A stretch of DNA of 64,000 nt from Grammothele lineata (taxonomy: Eukaryota > Basidiomycota > Agaricomycetes > Polyporales > Polyporaceae). The number at the start of each line of letters is the position of its first letter. Positions within the stretch are counted from its first letter, which is position 1. Where the stretch lies: the NCBI GenBank assembly GCA_002150815.3, contig NDFF03000015.1, forward strand, positions 1 through 64,000. The letters run 5' to 3'. Under the pieces are notes generated by a model. It did not search any database, had not been told where the DNA came from, and saw only the letters and a program-made list of their open reading frames with translations. The position numbers and the translations under genes are program-made. Below are positions 46,847 through 58,130 of the stretch, in pieces.

Positions 46847-48952
46847 TCACGCCCTCGGCGCGCGGCCGTCAATGATCGGATCCGGCCAGGGGACGGTGTA
46901 GTTGGCGAAGCAGTCGTACTGGAAGTCAATCTCCGCGATACGCTCAGTGAGACCCTGCACGAAGTTATCCATAGCGCACAAGCCGTCTGCGTCTTCCGTG
47001 CAATGCGCGACACCCGTGAGCGGCACCACGCCGTCGTTGAGGAGGAAGCGGATGAACGAGGTGGAGTTCGAGCCCTCTGAGGCGCGTGCGGGGCAGGACA
47101 TGACTTGTCCGACGAGGTTGGATGCGAAGGGTACGACTTGCGAGCCAATGTACGTCTATATGCCAGGAAATGGGTTAGCATTTCACCATAAGTTAGACGA
47201 AGGATGCATCGCCCTTACCTGGTTTTCTTGGATGCGATCCACGGGCGGCGGGCCTGCAGCAGTCATGGAAGTAAAGTTCAGTGCAACGAGAACTGGAGAA
47301 TTGTCAGTCAGCAAGAGACTATTGCAAGTGTTCGAAGTCGGACTCACTTGTCGTGATCACGGTGTCATGTGTCGCGTCGACGTAGATAGGCTGGTTGAGC
47401 GGGAACGTGACGTTACTGTCGTCCAGAGTCTGGTTGACAGGCGTGGAGTTGAAGTTCGTCAGCGGCGTCTGCGTCAGCCGCGCAAGCAGTTCTTGAGCAT
47501 ATCCAAGACCCTGTGCGGCGGTTGCCGGATTTCCGGGCCCGTAGGAGTACCACAGTTCGAGATCTGCCAGCCATCTCAGTCACTGACATCTTCCGCCGAC
47601 TAACGTAAAGGCTCACCGATCGCGTACTCATAGCCCCTCCACTCGTCTTCGGTGAAGAGATCACAGAATACCGAGTACCCGAGGGCCACGGTTTCGTACG
47701 CGCAGAGTTGCTGCATGCCAAAGACGCTGGACGCGTCAAGCTCCACGCCCTGAATGTACTGTTGGAGACGGGGAACAGTTTCATTGAGGTAGATCTGTGT
47801 CCAGTTGCTGGCGGCGTCAATGCCGACATTTGCGATATCGTTGTTCGCATTGGGGCATGCCTCCCAGGGGTCAAGGGAGCTATAGAACCCAGTATCCTCG
47901 ATGGCAATCGACTGGTGGTACGACGACTGATACTGCTGAACACCGAAGAAGCCTGCCGCGAAGTTGAGCCTATAGGGTCGCGAAGTGGAGGACGTGAGGA
48001 TTCATGGGATGGAAAGAGAGCTTGAAGACTTACGCGGAATCGACCATACGTGCTAAGTAAAGACTTATCAGTGTCAGCATCCTCGTAAAGTTTGGGAGTG
48101 AATACCTTCGGAGGTAGTTCGGAAAACCGGGAGATCCGTGAAGCCGTTCAAGAGGTGGCCATATTTCACTCTGAAGGCAATACCGAGGTCGAAACTGTGC
48201 AGCAAAGGCGCATCAGTCGCTGTCTCATCTCATCCAGACCCCCGAAAGATACCCACAGCTGTTCCCGCCCGAACGGCGTCAACAGCTCCGCGCCTAGCTT
48301 GTACGTCCAAGTGTTCAAGAACTCAAGCGGCCCCGAGGCGTTAAACCCGGTCGAGGACGCGACCTCGTGGATCTTGGCCGCGAAAGCAGCAGGGCTCGAG
48401 CCCGAGGTCGGGTACCGCGCGCCGTGGCGGTGCAGGAGGTGCACCTGCGTGAGCTCGCACCCGTCCGGGACGACTGCGAACGCGTTGGGGAGGCCGAACG
48501 CGCCGCCGACGGACCACCACGGGCTGAGGTTGCCCCAGTTCCGTGCGGGGATGAACGGAGAGGCTGCGGCCGCGGCCGTCGAGTTGTCCAGGACGACTTG
48601 TCCTGTAGCTGGGGGAGGGACCAGAGGAAAGACGTCCTCCTTCAGAGGAGCGACAGGGGCGGTCTGAAGTACCCAAGCCTCGTCGCCAGCTACACAATTG
48701 ACGTCAGCACACATTCTGGGCGGCGGGCCATTGGGACGTACTGGGGGTTGGGCCAGCATGGCCCACCTGCGACGCGTCGGGGAAGAACGTGTCGATCGAC
48801 GTGTCCGTCGCGTTCGGGGGCGGGAACACGGCGCTGACGGTCGAACCTGCAAAGGTCGACGCGCTCCCAGCCGCGGTGGTCGTCGGGAGCGCGACAGCCG
48901 CGTAGGTCAGGTGCAGCGCGAGGAGGACACGTTGAACAGTCATGACGGCCAT
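46847..48952 (-). CDS. Secreted histidine acid phosphatase / phytase
   Basis: A histidine acid phosphatase that releases phosphate from phytate or other monoesters outside the cell. The signal peptide is MAVMTVQRVLLALHLTYAAVALP. The catalytic motif is RHGARYP after LTQVHLL, and the proton-donor motif is DATHDT. Family segments are SPWW, LTPFGREQL, FRTTSE-like, AASNWTQIYLNETVPRLQQY, LCAYETV, FCDLFTEDEW, DLELWYSYGPGNP, LALNFT-like VLVALNFT, PFASNL, and C-terminal Cys pairs around HCTEDADGLCAMDNF and YDCF. Many N-glycosylation sites. Stop at 46847, about nine introns. A second ATG at 48997 would lengthen the N-terminus, but a TATA element at 49013-49019 puts the transcript start between the two, so 48952 is preferred. 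Confidence 0.88.
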
Positions 48953-49012
48953 CTTGGAGGGTCGCGAACACTGACTGGTGTCGGTGCTACTGTTCATCGT
49001 TACACGAGGCGG

Positions 49013-49019
49013 TATTTAT
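49013..49019 (-). promoter_or_regulatory. TATA-like element of the phytase gene
   Basis: ATAAATA on the minus strand, 61 bases before the preferred start codon and only 16 before the upstream ATG at 48997. Confidence 0.45.
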
Positions 49020-50299
49020 GTTTGTCGGACAGCGCGCGCTCTTCGACATCGGGCTTCCGCGTCGAAGCCCCCGACGGCCGCATGGTTTGGGCTCATGGGT
49101 TGCGGGTTTTGACGGGGCGGAGGGCGTTGCGTAAGCGGGCGAAGGGTTGATTTGGGGTGGACGCGTATGAATGATGACATGGCTGATGCGGTTGAGGGCC
49201 CAGTATGTATTTACCGCCTGATCAAATACAGCGGTCTTTCTGGACATCCTTACCGCATCCACTGCCTCTTCTACCGTATCTACTCGTACTATCTGCACTG
49301 GCCTGCTGAGCACGGTTGGTTCACATGAACAACGCCTCTCCACATGTCATAGCCTTCTAACGACTCACGACGGATATCCGCACCGATGAGGCACTCTTGA
49401 GGTGGAACACATGACCCGCCGGGTACCCGGGACGTCGAAAATACCTCGGCATAACGGCACTGCGTCGAAAATGCGCAGAATCAGAACAAAATTCAGTTGT
49501 AGAACTGTCACTTCAAGAGCCAGAATCCGAAGAGACCGGCCAACACAGACAGGATGCTTGGACTGGAATGGAAAGACAGCCATTTACTATGGTTTCCTGA
49601 TGACAGTGCTCACGACTCTGTGAAGGGGAACTCGATATACTCAACGTGATTAAGGTAAAGAGATACAGTCAGGGCCCAAGGGGTCCATGTGGAGCGATTG
49701 ACGAAGACTTCGCAGAACTTGCTCTGCCAAGTTTTCATGGATTGGCAGTGTCTCCTTTTCCTCCGGAGAGGAACTCGGCGAGCGAGGAAAGGCCACAAGA
49801 CCAGCTGACGGTACCATTGTTCAAGGGCGCGCTGCTCGCTCTTGATTATCCTATCCATGGCAACCAGCCAAAATACACCAGGGGTGGTTGTATGAAGCCA
49901 GTTGACTCAATATCGCGAGGATGCACAATGCACGCATCAAGCAGACCGCGAGGGGACGTAAAGGGAGCGGTGGGAACCGCAGAAGGCACTAGAACGACGC
50001 TGGATGAAGATGGAGTGAAGACAAGCATAGCCCGCAGAGTCCGTCCGCGGTGAGGTGGCGGGTGCCAAACAGCACCAAACACGGCCGGTGCACACACGAC
50101 CGACCACAGAGCCGCCGAGTACACCGGCCAGTGCTGACTACGTCCATCTCTCCCTTGTACTCCCACCTAGCTCTCCATTCCCCTCTGGCGCCACTCTCTC
50201 GACCTCCAGGACGACACACCACACGATTTTTTCTCGTTTCTCGGTCGCCTTTAGACACCTAATTACGCCCAGGCCCGACCCACTACCAGGCCGCACGTT
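49020..50299. other. Intergenic between divergent genes
   Basis: About 1.3 kb between the phytase promoter and the SPT2 gene. Only short motif-free open frames; the last 200 bases are CT-rich, as in a fungal leader. Confidence 0.4.
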
Positions 50300-51739
50300 A
50301 TGACCAGTTTCCAGGCCCTCATGCGGCTCGCCGCGTCGCAGACGCAGCAAGCCTCGGAGGCCGTACAATCGCAGCTCGCCGAAAGACAGCGGCGAGAGGC
50401 GCAGAAACGCAAGGAGATGGAGGAGAGGGAGCGCAAAGAACGCGAACTGCAGGCGAAGCTCCGCCTCAAGCGCCTCGAGGAGCAGAAGCGCGAGCAAGAG
50501 CGCCTCGAGCGGCAGCGGCGCGAGCGGGAGGCCCGCGAGCGCGAGCTGGCGAAGAAGGAGGAAGCCGAGCGCGATGCGCTGCGATACGGGCCCAGGAAGG
50601 GCGGGCAGGGATACTCGGGCGGTGCGGGGGGGAAACGGAGACACGATGACTCGTCGGACGACGATTCGAGTGGGCACGCTCTCACGCGTGAGGAGAAGCG
50701 GCAGCGGAGGCTAGAGGCGGAGCTGAGAGGCGGGAGGAGCACAGCGCGGCGGGCGGTGGGCGGCGGGGGGTACAACAAGGTCGGGCGGAAGCTGCCGGGT
50801 GGCGCGGTCAACATCACGACGACGACGCCCTCGCAAGCGTCCCCGGGCAAGGGCCAGTCGATCCGGGAACGGCTCGCTGCGGAGCCCCCGGTGCTCATTA
50901 AACTCAACACGAACAAGCGCGACACACGAACTATCGACGAGATCGTGACGGAGCGGGCTAAGCTACGCCAGGGCAAGATTCTCAACGGCGAGTCGGCGAA
51001 GGAGTTCCACGACTGGTTCGGAAAAGCGAAGAAGGAGGCACCTCCGCCTACTAAGAAGCCCGCCACGACGTCCGCCTCGACGTCGAGGGCGAATACCCCC
51101 GGCGTGGCGGGCCCATCTACCGCCGTCCAGCCCAAGGCCGCCAGCGGCTCCGCGTCTCCCAGCCCGTTCCCAGCTCCGTCGAAAGCTCATCAGCCCAAGG
51201 CTTCCGCCAAGTCCAGTGTCCTCCCACCTCCAAAGGCCGCCAACCCGCCCAAAGCCCTATCCTCAAAGGCGGCTTCGTCGAACGGAAAGTCCACTCCCGG
51301 CTCTTCACGTCCTCCGGTCGCTTCGAAATCATCCTCTTCGTCTGGCCTGGGTAGGCCTGTCCCCAAGAAGCGCCGTTCGCCCTCCTCGAGCGTTTCGCCG
51401 CCTCCCGCACGGAGACGACCTGCTACCGGCGGTGGCGGAGGGACGGACATCAGCAGCGAGATCTGGAAGCTGTTCGGGAAAGACCGCTCGACGTACATCC
51501 ATCGCGACGTGTACAGCGACGACGAGGACATGGAGGCGGACGCGTTCGATGTCGAGAAGGAGGAACTCAGAAGGTCAGTTTTGTCCATGACGTATCGCAT
51601 ATATGCTCATCTGTCAACCGTGTTCGACAGTATGCGGCTCGCGAAGAAGGAAGACGAACTCGCGCTAGAGGAGGAGCGTCGGCACGAGGAGGAGAAACGG
51701 CGGCGCAAGAAGGAGAAGGAGAAGCGTGGCCACTACTGA
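50300..51739 (+). CDS. SPT2-family chromatin protein
   Basis: A nuclear histone H3-H4 chaperone-like protein that acts in transcription elongation and chromatin reassembly. The N-terminal third is a long charged coiled coil of Arg/Glu/Lys heptads (about residues 20-100). A Ser/Pro/Lys-rich disordered middle follows. The C-terminus has the SPT2 signature: DISSEIWKLFGKD, RSTYIHRDVYSDDEDMEADAFDV-like acidic block, then MRLAKKEDELALEEE and a Lys/Arg tail, stop at 51739. One 57-base intron (51574-51630) interrupts the signature between EELR and SMRLAKK. It is a multiple of three with no stop, so the unspliced frame also reads through. No other intron is needed. Confidence 0.85.
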   Translation: MTSFQALMRLAASQTQQASEAVQSQLAERQRREAQKRKEMEERERKERELQAKLRLKRLEEQKREQERLERQRREREARERELAKKEEAERDALRYGPRKGGQGYSGGAGGKRRHDDSSDDDSSGHALTREEKRQRRLEAELRGGRSTARRAVGGGGYNKVGRKLPGGAVNITTTTPSQASPGKGQSIRERLAAEPPVLIKLNTNKRDTRTIDEIVTERAKLRQGKILNGESAKEFHDWFGKAKKEAPPPTKKPATTSASTSRANTPGVAGPSTAVQPKAASGSASPSPFPAPSKAHQPKASAKSSVLPPPKAANPPKALSSKAASSNGKSTPGSSRPPVASKSSSSSGLGRPVPKKRRSPSSSVSPPPARRRPATGGGGGTDISSEIWKLFGKDRSTYIHRDVYSDDEDMEADAFDVEKEELRRSVLSMTYRIYAHLSTVFDSMRLAKKEDELALEEERRHEEEKRRRKKEKEKRGHY

Positions 51740-52677
51740 AGACGTACGCTTCCTCCCCGGAACTTTGGTGGCTCGACTTTTCATCAATGTGATGCTGACC
51801 GAAGATGTCCCGGACTACATGCCGACAGAGAAACTTCACGGCCCTTGTTACATTATTCACGTCGTTTGCTCACGCCACGTCCACGCGCCTTCCTACTGCA
51901 ATACCTTCGCGTAACCTATCCATCGTCCCCGTTTGGTGTTCCTAGTCGCGCTACTCAATCTCTACACGCTGACACTCCGTCCGTGCTTGCTGTCTTTCCA
52001 TACCATCCCGCACACCCATACCTCCCACTTGCACTGTTTTGCTCCTGTAGAACGCTAGGTATTCCCTTACATATGCACTTCCAAGCACCTCACGCACTCA
52101 TACACTCGTATACACACCGATCCACATACACATCACCCTTGGGGCTCCACGCGCATGTACACAACACGTCCACTGTAATATGAAGTCTGATTTCCGTGGT
52201 AGCCTGACGAACGACAAGGTCCGGACCGATCTTGAAGCTGGGCAGGACACGCCCTTTTCGCGTCGCTCACGGAGGTGAACAGCGGGATAGCGATACGTTG
52301 GGGCGACCCGACAGAGGGATGTACGGTATACTACATGAAGAACGGCGGATAACTCGCGATAGCAAGACGTTGTGTCGAAGAGCGGACTCAGCAGACGTGG
52401 ACACGTAGACGGACGGAACGGACGGGAGAGATGATGGGGAGCTTGGACCAGTGCATTACATGCAGGAGGAGGGGATTCATGGGGGGGCCGAGACAGACAA
52501 CTGCGACGAGTAGTGGGGGGTAGGAAGGAACAAGACGGAGGGACAACAGAGGTTGTATGTACAGTATGTATGCGCATCAAGAAAGCGTACCGCGTAGTCC
52601 AGAGCAGCTCGTAGTCGAGCGGGGCGGGCCGACACGAGGTCTTCCGCTCCGCCGCCGCCGGTGTTGCCGGTGAGCGA
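51740..52677. other. Convergent 3' ends
   Basis: 3' untranslated regions of the SPT2 gene (plus) and the RRM gene (minus). No gene is recognised. Confidence 0.4.
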
Positions 52678-54405
52678 TCAGCCACTCTCCTCCATCTTGA
52701 ACCGCTTGCGGGGGCCGTCCTGGCCAAACTGGCCTGCGGCGCCGCCTGCGCCCTGCATGAAGGCCGGGTTGAAGTGGCCCTGCATGGCGCCGAAGCCGCC
52801 GCGGCCGCCCATCGGCATCATGCCCATCCCTGTCCACCGAAAAGAAGGTGCCGAGCGCGGTCGGAGACGCACGACAGGCAGCCAAGCCCGGGCGAAGGCG
52901 AGGGCGAAGAAGCGTGGAGAGTGGAGAGGCGGGTGACGGAGCGACAAAGGGAAAAAGAAGGCGAGTCAACATGCACGTCCAGAGGCGCGAGAGGCGAGAA
53001 ACGTCAAACGGCCGTACCCATTCCGCCCATCATGTTCCCCCCGCGTCCGCCCCCCATCATCCCGTTGTTCCCTGCCCGCGGGCCCTGCGGGATCATGCCT
53101 CCCCGCCCGCCCCCAAAGTTCCCCCCGCCCATGTTCCCCATGCCGAAGCCCCCGCCGCCCATCCCGAACCCCATGTTGAACCCCCCGAGCATGTTCGGCA
53201 TCCCGCCCCGCATGCCCCCGCCCATCATCCCTCCCCGCATCGGCCCGTTGTTCATCGCGTTCATACCGCCCATGTTACCGCCCCCGCCCATGCCTCCCCG
53301 GAAGTTGCCCCCTCCCCGGCCCATATTGCCTCCCTGCATGCCGGGTTGATGCCGCTGGTCGCGCGGAGGAGGTTCTAGATACATTTGAGCGATTAGTCCT
53401 CTTTGATGTCAACGCACAACAACGAAGGAAACACATACCTTTAGGGAGCGTACGGAAGGGATTGCCAGAGGCCGAGTTCGTGTAGTTCGCGCTCGCACGG
53501 CGATTTTGGAAGTCGCTAAAAGAGAGAGCAAAGGGCTTAACAACTCCTTATGAGACAGCACGAGCACACACACGCACTTGTTGTCAAACCAGTTCTTCAG
53601 AACCGTAGCATTCTCGTGGCCATGGCACTCAATGTACGCAATTCTGCACGTCCAGAACGGTCAGCGCCCACACCGCACGTATGCAGCAACTCAAAGGCAC
53701 ATTGGCAAAGCACGACACTCACCCTTTGCTCTTGCCATTCACTTTGTGCTCCGAGAACGTAATGTCCTTGTGGTCAATGATGACCCCAAGGTTGTGCGCG
53801 ACTTGACGCAAGTCCTCATCAGTCGTCCACTGTAAAAAGAAAGAAGCGCGCGGGCGGCACGCATGCATCGAATCGTCTCAGAGATACTGCATACATGGCC
53901 GCAGAGCGCGGCGAGAGCGGAAGAGGAGGGTAGGGGAGAACAAAAGTACAGACCCATTGCAGATCCCCGATGTACAACGCGTCATTCTGACCCGCGCTCG
54001 CCGCGCCACCCCCGCCGCCGCCACCCGCCGCTGCCGTCGTCGCGGTCCCGTTCGCGAACGCGCCGCCGTTGCCGCCGTTCTGCGACTGGGGCGCGGGCGA
54101 GTCTTCGGACTTGAAGCCCGGCAGATTCTGAGGACCGTCTTGCTGCGGCCGTTCACCGTCATCTTCGTCCCGGAGCCGCTTCTCGCCCACTACGGGCGAG
54201 TGGGCAGCCGCCTCAGTGGCGCCCTTTTCATCTGAGGAAACCTGGTAGTCGTCGTGGCCCTGGATGAAGGGGGTCGGGAACTCAGTTCACCGAAAGTGGT
54301 AGCTATACGGCATTGTTCCCAAAGGTAACTCACCTCCTCGACCTTGACCGAGCCGAAGCCGTCGTCCTCGCCGTAGATGTCGAAATCGTCGTCGGCAGGG
54401 GGCAT
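52678..54405 (-). CDS. RRM RNA-binding protein of the CFIm68/CPSF6 type
   Basis: Probably a nuclear pre-mRNA 3'-end processing factor. The acidic start [18 protein letters not shown] is followed by a disordered stretch with poly-Gly. One RRM follows: the RNP2 strand [39 protein letters not shown] (RNP1 region) and a final strand with NRRASANY. The QWWTTD element is typical of CFIm68-like RRMs. The C-terminal half is Gly/Met/Asn-rich low complexity (about 53370-53020), and a last exon ends in [10 protein letters not shown], stop at 52678. About seven introns. An hnRNP-type role cannot be excluded, because the Gly-rich tail is unlike the Pro-rich and RS tail of animal CPSF6. Confidence 0.8.
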
Positions 54406-55326
54406 CGTGACTCAATATATGCGCGCTCTACTGCGTGTCCTGCGTTCCTGAGGGAGCTTGCTGCGATGGGCCGCTCTTGCCGGGAGTGTGGCGGCGGGGA
54501 CAGCCGACGTGTAATGAGTGAGGACAAAAAAGTGCTTGTTCTGTGATGTGTAAATGACAGACGGCGCGGTGTGTACCGAAGCAGCGCGAAGCGCGACAGG
54601 AGAGAGGAAGCGACAACGGGGTGGTCAGATACAGAGTGACAACAACATGGAGTAATGCCTCCGCTGCGGCAGGATCTTACATGTGTAGTGTTATACAGGC
54701 GGTGCGCGTGCAGCTGCTGAACTGTCTCTACAGAGACCGTATTACAATGGTGCTATATGAGCGAGGCGGAGACAGCAAGACGGAGACGAGACAGGGATGG
54801 CTGGCGTGTACAGAGAGGAGAGGGGGAGAGGGAAAGAGGGTTGGCAAGTGAGGAGTCGAGGAAGCACGGCACAAAACGACGCGACATGGCTCTCGTGCCC
54901 GTCTTGTTTGCGCTTCTTTGGCGTCTTTGCTGACTCAGCACCCATCTCGTCCCAGTCGGTCGGTATTAGACCCTCTCTCGACTGCAACCCAGGGCGACTA
55001 CTGGGCACATCCCGCTACCAGATGGGCGACTCTCTCGCTTCCCGTGGGCGTCCCGGAAGGGAATGCTAAGGAATACCGCCGTAGGAACCCCAGAACACTG
55101 CACAACTCTAAATCAGCCGCGCGTCTGGCGAATCCGGATGCCTCGGAGCGACCGAGCAGACGCGCGGGCGGGCCATACAGTACTGATGACTTTCACTCAG
55201 AGGATCGGACGGGTTACGGAACAACACAAAATGCCGAATTGGTACAAGGAAACCTAGTAATGTGGGGTAGAGTACATCCAAGTCTAATAAACAGTATAAC
55301 GACCGTTCCGCGAGCGTCACGAAGCC
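54406..55326. other. Intergenic, no gene recognised
   Basis: The promoter side of the RRM gene and the 3' side of the acyl-CoA dehydrogenase gene. No motif-bearing frame. Confidence 0.4.
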
Positions 55327-57606
55327 TTATAGCTTCGCGTTCTTCGGCATGGCCTTAATCGCCTGCCGCACGCCGAGGTCGCCTAAGACGTCTTCCGCTG
55401 TCGGGTTCCAAAACATCTCAGCGTCAGTGATTGTCCGAGAAGCCGAAAGAAGAACCAGAAACGCTCACCTCCTCCCAGGATGGAGTCGAAGGTAACCGTC
55501 CTGTGATACTATTGAACGTCGAATCCGCAGTCAGCGTCCAGTCAGCGTCTGAAAGCAATACAGATAGAGGGCGAGAACGTACGTGTTCAATGTGCTTGCC
55601 CATGCCCGTCTTCGTAATGCCGCGGCCGCCAAAGATCTGCACGGCATCCCGGGCGATGTCTTGGGCGGAGCGCGTGATGAACATCTTCAGAAGACCGATA
55701 GGCCTGCACGGTGGTCAGCCTCCGTCCACACTGCCGACCGTCGAAGAGGAAGACCTACCCGGCGAGAAGCTGCGCCTGTTGTTTGTAGTTCATGTGCTCC
55801 ATCTGGTACGTGATGTTCTCTAGCCAGTGCTGCGCGGCCTCGGTCTTAGCGATCATGTCGGCGAGCTTGTGCCGGATGACCGCCTGCGAGTGGAGGGGCT
55901 TGCCAAATGCCTTGCGCTGGTTGACCCACTTCAGGCACTCCTCGACGATAAGGCGCATGTTGCGCGCGGCCGCACAGCACATGACCCATCGTTCGTGGTT
56001 GAAGTTGCTGAGAATGACAAATACTCCTCCTCCTTCGGGTCCAAGGGTGTTCTCCACAGGTACCTTGACATCCTCGAAGGTGATGTAGGCGGTGCCGGCG
56101 GCGGTCGAGTATGAGGTCTTGATCGACTTGGTCTCAACGCCATCCTGGCGCTCGACAAGAATGACTGTGAGACCACTGTCCGTCTTACAGCCGACGGTGA
56201 AGCTGCAAAGAAGATGCATAAGCATACACAGACGGATGCTAGGGAAAGGTGTACAGGAGACGTACTAATCAGAGAATGTGCCATTCGTGATCCATTTCTT
56301 GGTACCATTGATGATCCAGTATTTCCCGTCGTCGGTCTTCTTGGCTGTTGTCCTAAGACCAGCAACGTCCGAACCAGCGAATGCCTCGGAGATTGCGAGA
56401 GACAAGAACTTCTTGCCGGAAAGAACCTCTTCAACAATACGGTCACGAATCTCTGGTCGTCCAAAGTGAAGGATGGGAGGTAGACCGATGATGGCACCAG
56501 AGTTCTGGCCGTCGCGGTAGCCACGGCAGCTCGGGCGGGAAAGTTCTTGCGCGAGGATGAGCTCGTGGAAGCGGTCGAACTTCAGGATGTGAATGTGAGC
56601 ATGTGTGACGAGTACGATGGACGGCTATATGCGCACCTCCTCAGGCTTAATGACACCACCAAGTAATGTGCGACCCTTCAAATGCTTCCCGGGACCCATA
56701 GACATGGCGAGAACGCCATCCTCACTGAACATAAACAGTTAGCCTGACTCGTTCTGGCCGTTGGCATTTAGCAGACGTACGCCATCTTCTGGATTACGCT
56801 GATACTGGGTCTCTTGCCATCGTCCTCCCTTGCCTGCAGCCACGTGTAAGGCGACATATTCGTCACCACGGACCCAATCTATTACTCACCAAAGCGTCGG
56901 GCTTGATGACCTCGTCCGTAAACTTGCGAGCGGCAAGCTGGAATTTCCTATGGCTCTGCAGTAGCGTCATGAGGATTCGTCGAATACCGATGTACAAATT
57001 GTGAAGACCTACGTCGGTATAGTACGGGCTGTGGTAGCCAGGAGTGAGCCCAAGGACCTCCGCATAAGGAACCTTGCTGAGCTCTCCAGGAACGCCGCCA
57101 GAAATGATACTCTTCTCGTCCTTGATACTACCAATGATGAGCCGCTGATACTGTGGCTTCTCGAGGACTTCATGGCGATGAAGGCCATAGAAGGCCTCCG
57201 TCGCATCCTGTCCGGCTAAGGGGGACGGCAAGGAAATGGATAAGTCAGGCATGCCCAGGAAAACGTCAAAGAAGAGCTTGTTTGACGGCGGGTAGAATAG
57301 ACAGATTAGAGTGATACGCACCAATGTCCTGTTCGTGGAAAACGGACATGCCACCGGGATGCATGCCCTTGAACTTCGTGACATCATACACTTTCGTGTC
57401 GACGATTATCCACTAGAAGCGTAGCGTATAAGCAACCCAATTATGTTCTCAGGGTGGCGCCGCAGAAGCGAGACGTACGAGATCATCCTGCTTGTTGTGC
57501 TGCCGACGCAGGGTTTGATGTGAGCAGCCGAAGGGACACACAACAGGAGTAGGTAACGTACCAAAGCCACTTCTTCGCGTGTAAAGACCTTGAGTTCCTT
57601 GGACAT
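55327..57606 (-). CDS. Cytochrome b5 - acyl-CoA dehydrogenase fusion
   Basis: A flavoenzyme of fatty acid oxidation with a haem domain at its N-terminus, an arrangement common in fungi. Start ATG at 57606 (MSKELKVFTREEVA). The cytochrome b5 part has the haem ligands in GMHPGGMSVF and YGLHRHEV. The acyl-CoA dehydrogenase part includes DGVLAMSMGPG, AQELSRPS, LSLAISEAFAGSDVAGL (FAD and substrate contacts), KKWITNGTFSD, SYSTAAGTAYITFEDVKVP, NHERWVMC, QRKAFGKPL and QIFGGRGITKTGMGKHIEH. Stop TAA at 55327-55329 after QAIKAMPKNAKL. About ten introns. No peroxisomal signal is seen at the C-terminus (AKL is close to the SKL type and could act as one, which is an inference). Confidence 0.9.
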
Positions 57607-58130
57607 AGCGGGCGGTCACAGTAAGCGCGGTTTGGGGTCGGAGTGAGGTGGCAAGAGATCAAAGAAAGGAGGGGCGAACAGGCGAGTGTAAGGACCGTCC
57701 GGGGGCTGCGTTGGCCTAAAAGCCGTGCGGGGATGCGGGGGAAGGCATGTGTTTCTGCATGACGCGCCTGATCCCCGGATTCAGCGAGACTCTGCCCCTC
57801 GAGCTCAGTCACTTCGTGCAGTGACCGCGCCGTGACCCGACGCGTCTAGCGTGTGTCATTCAGCCAATCAGAAGCAGTGGATTTCCGGCAGTCGGCTGCG
57901 CCCGAGTTTCAAGTTCCGCGAAAACACAAGCAACGGAGCCTCCGTGAAGCGTGCATTGCACGGGTTCTATTCCTCGTCCGACACCGGTGCGTCGTCGTTC
58001 GCAAACAGACAGGGACCATCAAGTAATACTACACTTTTGTTCAACGTTGGTGACTCCAATCCCTCTCCTATTACTTTCTCGCACTCATCGCAAGATAGAG
58101 GTCTATCCTTTGTGGCCTGACAGTCAAATA
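57607..58130. other. Promoter of the acyl-CoA dehydrogenase gene
   Basis: 524 bases between the acyl-CoA dehydrogenase start and the 3' end of the next minus-strand gene. No other gene is seen. Confidence 0.4.

Noticed and set aside
53004..53384. Pro-rich plus-strand frame opposite the RRM gene
   Set aside because: It is the antisense shadow of the Gly/Met-rich tail of the RRM protein.
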